From the NCBI RefSeq assembly GCF_036370855.1, contig NC_088098.1, positions 204,273,336-204,337,335 on the forward strand: a stretch of 64,000 nt of DNA. Reading direction: 5' to 3'. The position numbers and the translations under genes are program-made. Origin of the DNA: Dromaius novaehollandiae (lineage: Eukaryota > Chordata > Aves > Casuariiformes > Dromaiidae). The notes below the pieces were generated by a model that saw only the letters and a program-made list of their open reading frames with translations, was not told the DNA's origin and searched no databases. Numbering within the stretch: position 1 is the stretch's first letter; every line of letters begins with the position of its first letter. Shown in pieces: positions 1 through 13,794 of the stretch.

Positions 1-3000
1 TCTAAGTTGTCTAGGTTCCCTCTACAGTCAGCTTTTGAGACAGGTACTTCCAAGGATACTTCAGCCTCCTTGTCTCAGACACCTACCTAAGTGTCGTTAT
101 AATCTCTCTCCACTTGCTGTACAAAAGTTCGATTGCTAGATGTTGGGCTTTTGTTGGATAGCCACCGTATTTCTGTTAAATCGTTCATTCCAAAATTATA
201 TTCTACTCAGTTTTTGTCCACATTGGTATGATCCTCCCCAGAACAACTGTGGTGTTAATGGATTCACCTTTCCCTGGCAGAAAGAGATTGCCAGGAAATG
301 ACCAACCTATGGTTGTGACTTGAGTATGTTCATTAAAAGCCAACAGAGAACATTAGCAAAATTGTAGTGAGTAACAAACTGCAGTGTGTGTGCCGGTACT
401 ACATATGCATATGCACACAGATTAAGAGTGGAATTGACTGAGCAGAAGCATTTAGATAGAAAAATGTTTATGAAAATGTGAAAGAATATTGAAAAAGTTA
501 ATGAAAATTCTTTAAGATAAACCTAAAGCTCATTAAAAATCACATGAGAATAGTAGCAAAAAAAGAAGAAAATACCTAAATTAATGAAAAAGGTAGAAGA
601 AGATAACATTCAACATTCATTAGCTTCAAGTTTAAAAATTTCTTAAAGACCTCAATGAAATCCCTAAGATCTTAAGCAAAATTTTACAGCCGTACAAGGA
701 ATGGTAAATTTTATTGTAGAACTGTAACTCAAAGTTAGCAGAATTGGCAATAATGAAGTATAAAGAATGGAAATAATCAGCAAATAACAAAGAAGTAAGA
801 AATACGTTTTTATCACATAAGAAGGACTGAGCAATTATCAGTTAGTAGACATGAAGGCTTTTAAGCATCATCTACTAGCATCTGCTAGGTTTTGCATTTT
901 AAAATAACTAGACATGGATGCCTTGTGCGTGAGATTCCTAAACATTTTGGCCGTGGAGGTCTTCCACCTCTCTTCTTAGTTTTTAATCAGTCTTGGAATA
1001 AAAGAAAATTCAGGAACACAGTGATGAAGCTTCAGAATTATCTAGGAATAAACAGAATAATTTGTACAACTATTGATAATTTAACTTACTATCAACTTTA
1101 AGCAAAATAGTGAAAAAGTTCACATGGTATTATATCAATGAATACAGGTATTTTATGAATATAAGTTCTTTGATTTAAATTCTGTGTAGGACCAGTCAAT
1201 TATAGTGCATAATCTACTCAATTCAATACATTCACAGATTCCAAGAAGAATAGTCCTAGTCCTCTCTCCATTTTTGGTTTTCTCACTTCGTGCTCTTGAC
1301 AGTGGTCAGTCAATAATGAATCTCACCAATGGATGTTTCGTAGCTTTGCCTTTCTATCATGACTGTATTGGTCTCATGCACTGCTAGTGTGCCAGCATGC
1401 TTATTTCTTCCAAAAACCAGTATGAAAGTGTTATTTCTGTAGCTGCATCAAGCAACAGAATCAATATGGAATAGGAGAGGAAAGGAGCTATGAAAAAGTA
1501 ATGGAAACAGAACAATCTTAATTCTTGCATTCATGAATGCAACTCTTAGGACCACCAAAGGAGAAAGAAGAAAAATTTTAATGAAAATGTAATGAAGATT
1601 CAAGATTTATAATTTAAAGGTTCTTTCTTAGAAAAATGCATTTTTAAAGTCCATTTAATAAAATATAAACAAACTTACAGTGACGTTTTAAGCTTTGAGG
1701 AACTGGTAGTGGTTATCTGTCAGTGTGTGTGTGTATGTGCTCATGTGCATAGACCCTCATATAAACACATGCAACAAAGTTAAAAGATTCTTCCCCAGCC
1801 TTTTCATATCCACATCTCAGAAATCTCTAAAATATGTTTCTTGTGCTTGAAGATCTGCTTTCAGTACTGCAGAGTGTAAAATGCATTTAGGGCACTGCCT
1901 TCAAATTCCACATAAAATGTGATGGAAAAGGGAAATTGCTGTTATGTACAGACCTGTCTCAATATGTTGGTTACTTTTATAAAGGCAGCATGCTAGACAT
2001 ACTTAGGAGATTGCACTGTTTTTTTCCACTTTGAATATGAAAGGAGACTTTTTTCTCAATGGAACAATCTCATTAAATGAGAAAAAACATTACTCACATG
2101 AGCAGCTGTAAGGAGATCAGACCTCAGCTCTTGAGTTTGAAATTATTTTTAATGATGCTCACTGCAGTTTTTGAAGGCTACAATAGTTTACAAAATGCAT
2201 TGTTCAAATTAAGGTAGTCATGTCCCATGAAAAGTGAGACTGGCTGTAGCTTTTGTTGAACAAGGAATTGCATTAAAAAACTGGACAGATGTTGGCTTTA
2301 CATCTGCGAGTCCTCCTGCACATTACTTTCTGCAAAGTGCTCATAGCTTGCTCTCCTCTGGCAGAGACTACGGCATCCTTCAGAAAAAAGCTGGATGGGG
2401 GAGAAGGATGTGTGCAGACGTCCTAGCACGTTACCTTATACAGCTCAGTGATACTGGGCATTGGCAACCCGCTGCTTTCTAGGTTTATTGACTAAAATTA
2501 TTTCTCGCCAATGATTGCTTCTCTTTCATTAATTTGTATCTACAAGTGTTTCTTGATACCAGTGCACCAACTCTTCATTCCTATTAAGACTTCATTATTC
2601 TGATCTCAAAGTATTACATCTCTGGATTATTAATCTTCATATCTGGGTCTGGTTTAGTAACTTGTAGTAACAACCCTGGCTTCACATTTTATATGTTTCG
2701 GGTGTTGTTCATATACTCATGTCTTTAGGCTACATAGATCAGACAGCCTGACTTTCAATCTGATCTTCGTGTTTCAGTTATCTTTTTCCATCTTTTATCT
2801 TCAGTTTTCAGCTGCTTTGTCTGTAAGTAGTGTGAGATTCTGATAATGAAACACAGTGTTAGTATTATCAGAAAGTGGTCTAAATTTTTTGAAACTTAAA
2901 ATACTTAGAATATACTAATATATTAATTTCCTATACTATAATTTGCTATAATGTTTTGCTTCCTGTAATATGAAATAGATAATACTAAGGTGTTTGCCTG

Positions 3001-6000
3001 TACTTAGTAACTCTCCAATAGAAAAAGGAAAGCCTGAAATACCATTTTTTAAGGTTCTTAACTTGGTTTTATTTGATCTTTCCATACGTAATTGTCAATG
3101 TGCATATGTGTTTCAAAAGCTAACTACTGAATATACTGATACCTATTTTCAAGAAAATTTTGAAAAAAAATCATGGTGAAAATTGCATGCTTTTCTGCTA
3201 TTTATTCCTAGGTGGGAGCCCAGAAGAGAAATGAATGAAGTGTAATTTTCTTCTAGGTGAATCTCCTAAGAGTTTTCCTCACACCTGCAGGGCCTGTGTG
3301 ATGCAGTAGCATCCCACCCAGCACCACATGCATGGGGACCAAGTGTCTCGTTATCAGCTCCTAACCAACTCCTTTGGCAGTTTGAATATTGGTGCTTTCC
3401 CGGAAAGATTTCAGAGGAAACAGAGGAATAGATTCACACTGCAGTAGCTCAGCTCTTCTCTGTATGCTCCTAGTACGGAAGTAGGAGGGATGATGAATTG
3501 CCTCCAGGCTCATTGCAGATTAGTGACTTCAAAACATAGAGCCCTGGATTTGTGGTGGATTTGCGCGTCTCCACACATCCGTGGAAAGGTCAAAATGAAG
3601 CAAAGAGCAAAATGTTGGCTTGTTCCTCCTTTCCTTTGCTGAAGATGAGTATTCATACAATGCCTGCCTGCCGCACAGTGATCTGGGCATGGAATAAAAT
3701 GCAATATGAGCCTCAGAATCTGAGTCAAGACTTCACTGCTTTAGTTGGATTAATTCTGTGGCCTCCACTCCAATAGGCCAAATATGGCCCTAATGTGGCC
3801 AGAGTCTCATTCCCCAAGGCTACATTTGTGCCATCCCCCAACACGAGGAAGATGAAGAGATGCCCATGCACTGATTGCTAATTTATTAGGTTTGCATGCC
3901 TCTGGCTGAATTACTTGGTTTGTTTTAAGAACATACTTGTTTTTTGAGGGAAAACAGAATTTAATTTCTAAGCCAGAGTAGGTCTCTTGAATTTAATTAA
4001 AATAATTTTAAGTAATTGGTTTTATCCAGACATTTTAAAATACTGATTGCTTGTCTAAGCAAGGATTTCAATATGTGCATACGGACTTCGCTGTATCACA
4101 CTGACAAAAGTGCTTGAAGTTATACATGTGCATGAAGCTTTCCTCACTCCAGGGTCTAAATGATTTTGAAGGGGCAAACCAATATTTTTTTCAGTTTTGT
4201 TTTTATTAAGACAGTCTATGTTATTAAAATATACATCTTTTGCTGTATATAACCACATTTTTCATAGATTCCTTGTTTTTCAGATTTAGGGAAAATTGCT
4301 TATAATTCTAATTGGTGTCATTATAAATGTGTTTACAGGTACACGTATCTACTGTTGGCAAAGTTTGTGTGGGCAATTATCACTTTACTGAAAAAACAAG
4401 CATCTCTGAAAGCAGTCCAACCTTTCACTGCGCAAACTTCAGAGGGAGCAGGCAGGTGGGTTCACACAAAAGTAGCTAAGTATAGGCTTAGGAACAATGT
4501 AGGCACTTAGGACTTGGCCAATAAAGACTGAAGGGTGTAAAAGCCATTGATCGTATTGTCAAAGCATTGCCAAACGAGCATAAAGCATACCCTATCTCAA
4601 GAAATAAAATCCAGACCCTGCATCGAATTTTCATAGAAAGCTTGCAGTTTCTAACACAGTCATGGAAAATGTCACCCTTCCAGGCTTTCAATCAATCATC
4701 TTTTCAGAGTTCACTCAAAAATGCATTTTGGTACCGTTTCTAATTAGCTTGACTCTCATTTGTCCCACCAAATGCTCTTTGGAAATGTAAAAATAGTACG
4801 TAAATTATTTTTGCAGTCACTTTCATGCAAGTTTACATTGCTGAAGTGGTGGAATGAGCCCTTTGTTTGAAGGAGAATCAGGCAGGGCATGTTTATTAAT
4901 ATTTTCTTATGAGCTCCTCATGACAGAGATTGTCACTGGGATGATGCTCATGTTTCAGGAAGCCCGCTAGGAATATACTTATGTGCAACTGGGGACTGGT
5001 ACCTTTGAGTATCTATTCAGGCAGGCTCATGTGTCATAGCAAAGATTTTAATACCATGTGGTTAATAGTCATAAGTTAAGAAAAAGAAGAAACTGGGAAA
5101 GAATTACCATTCATCCTAGAAATGTGTTTGGGCAAGTAGGGAAGACGACTAGGACACTGGTTGTTCATAGCTGTATTCCTCATTCTGCTCCTCACTTGTC
5201 ATTGAAATTTAGGCAATCAAAATTCTTTGTGTCTTCATTTATCCATAATTCATTTCTGTCTCCCAAAGCTGCTTCAGAGATTCGTTCATTAATTGGTGCT
5301 CATCTAGTAATTAAAGTCCTTAGCTGAAGTAATGTGTATGTGCTGCCATGAGAGAAAAAATATATATTGGGTCCTGTAGAAACTGAGGGGGACAGTTCAG
5401 CATCGGTGCATTTTGTCAGACGTCCAAACAAGGAGCATACGGCTATGGGCAGTCTTATCTTCTGGACTGTGTGAGAATGAGATTGTGAAGTGCAAAAACA
5501 AACACCTAACCATGCAAATAACTGTATGTGAATATTTTAAACATAATAGCACATCAGACTTCAAAATTTCTCAAAATTAATTATTTAATACAGATAGTTG
5601 AATAATTCAGATTTAGCAATATACGTGTACATGTACAATAAAATCTGTCGTGTGTTACACAAAGACACGAAACACTGTGGGACAAGCCCTGAGATCTTTG
5701 CTCAGCTTTCACTTAGGGAAAACTCTCATTAGAAACATTTAGGGGAAACTTTCTTGAGCGAGGGCCACACTGGAGTACTCTGTAAGGGTACTCTGAGAAC
5801 TGAAAAGGAGAAAATCAATCTTTTAAATTTTATTTATGGTTTGCTGACTAAGAGAGGAGACACAAATTTTGTTCTCAAAACTTCTCTGATCAGGTTTCCA
5901 CAGGGAAATTAAAGTTTGGCCAGGCTGCTCTTCTACTACCTTAACAGTAATTAAGAATTAGGAGTTTAATGTGACAGCTTTAATGTGCACGTGTAAACTG

Positions 6001-6485
6001 ATGCAGCACTAAGCCAATGTCATAAAACACTGGAACAGAGTAATAAAACCCTGAACAAGTAGCTGCTTAATCATGTGTTGCAATATTTTCAGATATAGAT
6101 TGCATAATGATGACTTACTGCTAATGGCTGATTAATCAGGAACTTCTATTGCCTTATTTAAAAAATACCATTTAACATGAACTCATTTTATTGGTACTGT
6201 TGTATGGGTTCACTCTTTACTGCAGATCAAGAGTAACTCCTAATAGCCTAATAAAAAAGAGTCAGTATGTTTGCAAAAGGGTACAATACCATGCAGTATC
6301 ACCAGCATTTCTAGGCCTTTGTAACAGCCTCAGATTTGCCAGAGGTTTCTGCCTACAATGAAGTAGCTCAGGGTATTTTAAATGATTACAGGTTGTTACT
6401 CAGATAAATGCAGGTACCTCCTTTCTTTCCTTAAACATGTTGGGGAAAAAAAAGTAGTTAGCTCTTTTTCAGCATTTGCTATTGG
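1..6485. other. Upstream intergenic DNA, no gene seen
   Basis: No reading frame here looks like a gene. The longest are 60 to 90 codons, several start only at non-ATG codons, and none shows a family motif. Positions 440-860 are strikingly A-rich on the plus strand and broken by stops in every frame. A short GT-rich run lies near 1,723 and an alternating purine-pyrimidine stretch near 401-420. I recognise no repeat family in this stretch, but very old repeats would be invisible by eye. Confidence 0.6.
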
Positions 6486-6489
6486 CATA

Positions 6490-6630
6490 CCTGAGAGTGT
6501 TATCCGTATTGTACAGATGGAGAATTCAAGGCATGGAGAAATGAAATGATTTAATGTCACACAGTAGCTAATGGCAGAATTGGGGATAGCTCCCTTGGTT
6601 CCAAGCTGGTGTTACATCCAGCTGAGCGTG
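6490..6630 (-). repeat. Relic of a MIR-type tRNA-derived SINE
   Basis: Read on the plus strand, this segment follows the order of the reverse complement of MIR: an ACAGATGGAGAA block near 6,522, a GCATGGAGAAATGAAATGA block (MIR: GCACAGAGAGGTTAAGTGA) near 6,531, then TGTCACACAGTAGCTAATGGCAG near 6,554 (MIR: GGTCACACAGCTAGTAAGTGGCAG). The tRNA-related 5' part should lie towards 6,600-6,630 and is poorly preserved. MIR elements are old amniote retroposons without coding capacity. I am fairly sure of the core block and unsure of both ends. Confidence 0.65.
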
Positions 6631-9600
6631 TTTCATCTATTACTGAGCTCTTGTTGTGAGGTCCAGATAAAAGGCCTCAGAGGGACTGAAGTGAGGAAGC
6701 AAATCCTTTTCCATGTCTCCTGAACGCAAGCTCTGTAATCCCTCTGCAGCTATTGCTTCAGCGCTGGTGAATGAGCCCCTGTGCATCCCATGAAAAAGAA
6801 GCATAAATAGCATAGTCAGAGACCTATTGGCAGATCCCCTTGCAATTACCCAATTACAATACCTAACACCGACCCTTAATATTGTACAGAAGACCTTTCT
6901 TTTTTTAAATTTGGGCTGTTACTAATCTTGGCACTGCTTGTCATTCCCAAGATGAGTGCATTCTTTACAGTCACAAGGAGAGGAGATGTTGGTGTTCAAA
7001 TGAACCACATGAAACCAGCACTACCACCAAAATAATGTGGAGAGCGGCCATAGACATGCTCAGCTTGCCCCTTCGCTTCAGGAACAACTGCTATAAGAGA
7101 AGATTTTCCAAGTGGAATTTTGCATTCAAAATTTGAAAGTTAGAAAATTTCAATTAACATAAAAATTTCAAGATACCGTTTATATACAGTAACTGTAATG
7201 TAGCTGGTATATAGAATAATATATAATGTTTTCCTTCACATTGGGAACGATAAAGAAATAGGGCAATAAGTAAATAAGCCCTGCTAATGTACAAAAATGA
7301 TGTGTGTGAAGTCATTTGGAACGAATAGAACCACAGCATTTCACAGGCTGCACAAGTATCAATGATGGTATATTGTTAAAAAAAAAAACCTTTAATTCCT
7401 TTTTATCTTTTCTTTATAAATTCTGCTTTCTTCCCCCCTGCTTACTGGTGTTATAAGTTTGGCCACTGGAGTTTACTCAGCTAAATTTGATTCCTTGGGT
7501 TTTAATATTATACTCCTTTTTGCTGCAACAATGTGGACATATTACAATTATGATTCAGCATTATCAAAATCTATTACATGAATTTGGAGAATTTTATAGC
7601 TTGCAAATATCAGTTTGATTTTTATGAGCTAGTGTTCTTGTCTTTTGCCTATTAAAGATGGATAGGAAGTAGTTTTCCTGCCTCTGAGGATTTTCAAGAT
7701 TTCAAACATTTTTTTGCTTGCTGAAGGATGGAATCTTTTAAAGTTTTCCCTGCAAAAGTGAATGAGAAAAGTTTTACATCTCCTAGGAAGCCTTCTGCAT
7801 TGTGTGAAAATAAGATTCAAACTCCTTGTTTAGAAAAGGAGCTTGAGTTTGACCCTTGCACATATTCTTTCATATTTTATCCTTTTCATTTTCTCTAATT
7901 TTGAGCAAATCCTATTCTCCAGTTAAGAAACGTAGTTTAGTTTCAATGGGTCAATCTTTTCCTTTTTCACCAAAAAATTCCCAGCCATTGTACTACTAAT
8001 TTTTAACATTACCTTTTATGGTCTTGTCCTTGGTGACAGCAAAGAAATGGTATTTGCATGGGTGGGCGTACTTAACAGCCAATTCAAATTTACTGAAAAC
8101 TAAAAAAAATGCTATCTGGATATACAATATATTTCTAAAGGAAGATGACCAAATTGTGAAAGGTGGCAGAGATTTAAGGAAGAAGGCCCTGTGCTGCATC
8201 ACCTAGAGTGGACTTTTTTCACCTGACAAGCCTGATCAGCAGGTCATTTAAAAGATAGGAAAAAAATGTCAGTTGGCTTTTTGGGTGTTAAATACCGGTT
8301 GCAAGATAATACTGGTTGCTGTTTTCAAGACAAATAGGACAATGAACGCTCAAACTACATAAATTCAGAGAAAAAGCCAAGCATGAGGGAGGGATCTGGG
8401 CATCCAACCAAATCCTGAAGAATAATATTGAGTGGTGAGAACAATATACTTTGTTTAAATGTTTTTCATCAGATCACACGATATTCAAAAGACTCGATAA
8501 CTGTGTTAGAAATCTTTGATGTGAAGAGGTTTGGATATCCCTGGGGATACATACTTTTAAGCTACCACAAGTCCTTCAGGTATCTGCCCTCACCACTGGG
8601 GCCTGGAGCCGACAGACTGGGAAGTGCCTGTGCTGTGAGCGGAGACTCCAGACACAGAAATGTCCCAGAAACACCAAGAAGATGCTTCAGCTTGTGACGC
8701 AAATTCAGCACTTTGTGAGTGTCCAGGAAGAGGACGAGGACTACGACAGTCACACCTCTTCATGAAGGCTTTTCCAGGTAGCTGTTACAAGACAGCATGC
8801 AAGCAAAAGATGGGTTCACAAAACAGTCACAGCCAACAGGAACGTGTCCCACAGATGTAATAGCCCTGTTCATCCCTCGGCTTGGTGATGAGCTTGTTTC
8901 GGACTTTCTGACCAACTCGCTGCTTATGGCAGTACACATATCTATAACGGGTGAATTCTGCTCTCAGTTACTCCAGGGAAGACAAGGTCTCGCGGCAATG
9001 CGGGAGGCTGTGCAGCCTCACAGCTCTGGCGCGAGAGAGACTGGAGACTGCTACCCCCTCACACCCCCTAGAAAGTAATTCTGGATCATATTATTACAGT
9101 TCTGTTTAAATCAGAAAGAAAGTAGAAACTGAAGGAAAAAAATATATTCACTAATGGCTAAGAGCAGAATTTGGAACATATGAATTGTGGGCTTCCTAGC
9201 TGGCAGAGATGAGACACCCCAACCACAATGGCAGGTACATGGAGTATTTTTCTTACATTTCCTGCTTGCATCTTATGCAACGTAGAAATATTTGTCTTCT
9301 GAAATTAACACTTTATCCTTTCCTTGAGCAGCCAGCCACCTGTTCTCAGCAGGGCTGTATTGTGCATTGCTTAAAATTTAATTCTAAACACAACTGTATG
9401 ATTATATTTTCTACTGATAAACCATACCGATTTGACAAATCTGTAATGACTAATTGGCAAAGACTAAGTTCAAGGCTTTACAATTCCTTAACTGGAAATC
9501 CTGCTCTTCTGATTTTAATCCAGAAACTTGTCAAAAGAGCATCTCAGCTCCTCTCAGTTGCAAGACATGACTTTGAAGACATATTCTCACTTTGAACACA

Positions 9601-10664
9601 ATGCTTTGCAGCTCACTGGAGTTTAATGATAATTTCAACCTAGGTAAAACAAGTGCTGCTTCTGGAGTACTGCTATAGGGCTCGGAAGGACACATCCTGC
9701 TCCACTGATGGGTAAGAACTGGGAACTTCCCAGAATGGATCTGTCTGCAAAATGGAGAACCACTTATTTTCCAGCTGCTTTTATTTTCCTCCAATGGATA
9801 CTGAAAACTGGAACCATTTCCTGCTCTACTTGAAGTCAAAATTAATTTTGATGTTAATCCCCAGAGGAACACAGAGTGGATTCTACTTTTTGTAAAGAAA
9901 GATGCAAGCAGGCATTGATTGGTGACAAGAAACTGTTTTTATAGCCTCAAACTGTCCACTTGCATCTTGCAACTATTATGACTAACATCTCAAAAAGCCA
10001 TGAGATTAATAAAAAATCACAAGTTAAAAAAATCAAGACGTGTAAGGTACCTTCATTTATTTATGGCTTTTGAATCCTAAGTCTTACTTTAAAGTTCACC
10101 TTTGCAACCCAGAGGGCTAGAAACTTTTTTCAGTGAGAACTCTTGCACACTAACATGAGGAGCAAAGAAGAGATGATGAGCAAAGAAGACATGCAGATAT
10201 TGAAAGACTCATGTTTCTTAACAGCAATTTTTGGTATGCAACACTTCACTCAGAAACACACAGTGGCAGTTTTACAGTTCAGACAGCAGTGCTATGGGAG
10301 TTTTATCATAGTATTTATTTAATGAATCAGTTAAGCCACAACAATTTATTGTCTCCAATGGAAACAGACTTCTGAAGCAAACTGTTGCCTTCTAGTTTAC
10401 TGTTATCTGTTTTGGCAGCTACAGCACTTCTCACAAATTTCTGTGCTCCAGTGAAAGGCTGAGGCAGCATAACCCAAGGGCTCATTCTCACAGAGATTTC
10501 CTCTTCTCAGCCTTATAGAGCATGTTTTACTTGGCAAAATAACAAACTACACTCATAGCTGGATTGATTTAAAAGCATTTAGCCACTGTATGTGCCTTAG
10601 CACAGAAAATGGATGCACCTCATTAGTAAGTATGGGATTTGGAGAGCAATTTTCAAGACCCTTA
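6631..10664. other. Intergenic DNA, no gene seen
   Basis: Short frames only. A patch at about 8,560-9,080 is less AT-rich and has several overlapping short frames on both strands, but the frames shift and break and none resembles a known protein. A 128-codon frame at 9,209-9,595 also has no recognisable domain and lies in ordinary AT-rich DNA. I would not annotate either as a gene. No further repeat family was recognised. Confidence 0.55.
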
Positions 10665-10740
10665 CTGCTGAAAAGAGCAAGTGTTTAGCTTTACGCATGT
10701 AGATAGTTCCACTAAAGTGAATATGGTGGCCTAAATAGAC
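10665..10740. repeat. Possible old palindromic amniote repeat
   Basis: The core around 10,688-10,725 reads like a decayed copy of an interspersed palindromic repeat that I recall from bird and turtle DNA, whose pattern is AGCTTTAAGCATGTG, then a few bases, then a CCATTGACTTCAATGG-type dyad. Here the order is AGCTTTACGCATGTAGA, TAGTTCC, ACTAAAGTGAATATGG. The match is by memory of the pattern and I cannot name the family. A second candidate copy lies at about 44.84 kb. Confidence 0.4.
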
Positions 10741-12763
10741 CTAAAAAGGCTGCAGGATTTGGGGTATTACTAGGCATAAAATTTCATGTTACAGCAGCCC
10801 ACTAGGTCCTATGGAATCGGTTGTCTGGATTTATAACCGATGCCTCTGAAAGCTGCTGTTGAACATTCATGTTATCACACAATATAGCATGGAAAGTGCA
10901 AATAAGTTAATTCATATAACAATAATTTTTAAAGTAATTTTCAACAATGCCCAATAAGCAAGACCAAAACAATAAAATGAAAGTCCTCTGGGCTGGCTCA
11001 TAGTTGTGGGACAGTTTTCAGGTATTATTACGAATCATTATTAACACAAAGATGATGATCCAGCTGATCCAGACAGTTGAGATTTGTTTAGAGCTTTTGT
11101 TCCAACCCTGCTAATACTCAGGATGAACTCTTGGCTCTGTCATAGTCCGCCAATGGCACAATTTCCATGCATTTCAGTGGGCGCAGAATTTCACCTCAGT
11201 TTCTAGCTTCTGGGTTTATGGTGGGCTAGTTAGGACTAAAGGAGGGTGACGACCTTTAATTTATTTCTTTACCAGTAATTCAAAAATTTCAAAATAATTG
11301 TTGCTGTCTGAAAATTAAAAAAAAAAGTTCTAATCTGTAATTTATTGGAAAAAATCAGGTTTATTTATCTCATTGAAGTATTTCACTCTGAGAGCATTTA
11401 GAATACTTCATTCTGATCTGAGGTTTTCAAATATGATTACAAAAAAACACAATTATTGAAATGTGTGGGACACATTTTGAAGTGATCAAGATTAGCTGTT
11501 TTTTATTTGGAGATATAACTGTTTTCCAAGAAAAAAATAAATCTGTCAACTAGGAATGCAGTAACTGAACATTTTGGAGATGCTGGATCTGCTGAGAATT
11601 GACAGAGAAGACTTGTGTAAAAACTTTCATCAGCTATGGTCAGGATATAATTAACATCATATAGGTTAGCTACTGTTTCTTGCATCAGACTGAACATTTA
11701 TATTTTATAAATTCTTCAGTAGCCCTTTTCTGTGTCTTTTTTGATTTGCTTGTTGGAGGGTACAAACTGCTTTGACAGAATAGGTTGCAAATTTAGCCCT
11801 TTTTATATCAGCTTATTGGAGTTGTTAATCCACATAACGAAGAAAAACCATGAGTTTTGCCTTCTTGATACCAGAGGGATAGTTTTGTGGATGTTATTTT
11901 ATTCAGGTAAATTTTTAGTTTATTCTTCTTATACACATTTTTTTCAGCTATGAAATACCTACCAAAATGATCTTACAGAAGATGTAGAGCTAAAATACAG
12001 TGATTCATCTACTTGTATCAATGAGCAGGATTTTTTTAATCCAGAAGAGGAGATTAACTCATGCGATAGTCTGGAGAATCCAGACAGGATTAAAAATATA
12101 TATATATATTATAATACTTTGGCTCCCTATAGAGGAATATAATTTAGCAGATTTTGTGCAGGACAATTATATAGCTCTTATCACAAATATACTCCCTTTG
12201 GATCTCAGTAAAGTCTAATTCAGTAAAAAGCATCTCAGAATTGAAGTGAACTGAACAAAACAAAGTGTGTTCCAGCTACTTGATACTGCTGATGCGTGTG
12301 TAGCTGTGTGCTGTATTTTGCATACAGTTTATATTCTTTTCTTGCAGTCTGCTTTCTTAAGCACTGAGGAATCAGCAGACTGGCAAGAGGCTGAGGACTG
12401 TGAAGTCTGGGGTAAGATGTTTTGCAACTGCAACTCATCTTGAAGCTTCAGCTTGGTGAAGAAAACGGAGACCTGCTGACTAAGTAACCAAAAATCTGTT
12501 AGCTTTATCTAGAATTACTGAGTGAATAAATATAGCTAGTCTCTCAGTAGGTCTAGTTTATTCAAAATGATAATATCCCTTTGTGATATATATATATTTC
12601 TTTACATTTTTTACCAGCCTTTTTGGAAGAATTTCTGTAATATATTAAGTATAAATACTGTTTTTAACATTGATCATGCCCATTAGACTGAACTTTGACC
12701 TAGTCTTGCTTTTTGCACACATATTTATCCATTCCTTATTAATCCCACTTGTCAGGAATGAAC
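10741..12763. other. Intergenic DNA with a short AT microsatellite
   Basis: AT-rich sequence with no supportable gene. A short alternating AT run occupies 12,096-12,109. Near 11,165-11,195 there is a TTTCAGTGGG then GCAGAATTTCACC pattern that may be another old interspersed repeat relic, but it is too short to call. Confidence 0.5.
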
Positions 12764-12794
12764 TGAATACCGCAGATTCTTTCTGCGGTGTTCA
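12764..12794. other. 13-bp stem, 5-nt loop hairpin
   Basis: The left arm TGAATACCGCAGA (12,764-12,776) pairs with the right arm TCTGCGGTGTTCA (12,782-12,794) around the loop TTCTT. Twelve positions are Watson-Crick pairs and one is a T-G pair that would be a G-U wobble in RNA. The inner eight pairs are perfect. The stem is too short for a typical microRNA precursor and the bases outside it do not continue the pairing. No T-run follows that would suggest a Pol III terminator. Confidence 0.6.
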
Positions 12795-13412
12795 TGCTTG
12801 TTGATACTTTGCAAAATCTCATTACATGTGGTACATCTGGTCTCAGGGGATAAAAGAAGATCCCTGAATACTTATTGAATAGGAAATGAGCATAACGATT
12901 CAATGCATTAATTCATTTTCACATTTTATTTCTTTGCTGTTATTATTTACATATACACCAACCATATGGACATTTTGCAAAACCTGAATTCAAGTTATTA
13001 AACTGGATTTTAATATCACTATTTTATTAATTTTATTAATTATTGCAACCAAATGAAAGAGATCATATCAGCTGCATATCAGTTGGCAAAAGAAAATGGT
13101 AATAATAATAATAAAAAACCTCTAAAGATTTATTTCTCCAGTTCTGTATAAATACTTTTTAATCAGACTGGGAAAACTGTGCCAAGCTTAAATGTATCCA
13201 CCATTTAAGGGGGTATAGGATATAGGATAGGAATGCTGGTATAGGATCCATGACATACAGTGGAATTAGATACATTGTATCCCACACTGGAGTGTGATTC
13301 GTTGTCATTTTTTTAACTAAGTGGTTTGCTCTGGATCAAAGCATTTTACAAGCTGGGTAAGTAGCAACCACTGTTACTCAAAGTGTAGTAATGAAAAAGT
13401 AGTAGGCAAATG

Positions 13413-13789
13413 TTATGCAACGTGGGGTAGCCAGACCAGAGGCCGATGACACCAATAAATTGCTAAAATAGCGTAATCAACCACAGACATTGCGATGGCA
13501 TAGCCAGACACGATACGTGTCTTACATAAGCATATGAGTAATGTGACCAAAAGAAGTGATAATACTTGAATGTTGTCAGACAGATCATATGCAGTACGAC
13601 AAAGAATCTGCCTAACCTCCTGTTCACAATCTGACAATAACAGATACCTAAGGGCAGTACGAAACAGGGCAGACATACAATGATATTTCCCTAATGTTTT
13701 CTCCAAAGGTCCAGTGAGCTGTGTTTCAGCAGCTCTTTTGGAGTCAGAGTTAATATTCTTTGGCTTAGTGAAAATTAGTATAAATACAT
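13413..13789 (-). other. Unexplained minus-strand open frame, about 125 codons
   Basis: On the minus strand a frame stays open from about 13,789 down to the stop at 13,413, with an internal ATG about 29 codons before the midpoint region (near 13,679). The C-terminal half encodes a strongly hydrophobic stretch rich in Leu, Val and Ile that would fit one or two membrane segments. The segment has more CpG dinucleotides (about eight in 300 bp) than its surroundings, so it could be a comparatively young insertion or an exon. I recognise no family. A chance frame remains quite possible. Confidence 0.25.
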
Positions 13790-13794
13790 TTAGC

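Noticed and set aside
8428..9078. Cluster of short overlapping plus-strand frames, considered as a decayed processed gene
   Set aside because: Frames do not connect into one recognisable protein and I could not match any family.
9209..9595. 128-codon plus-strand frame
   Set aside because: Ordinary AT-rich DNA, no domain, no splice or promoter context.
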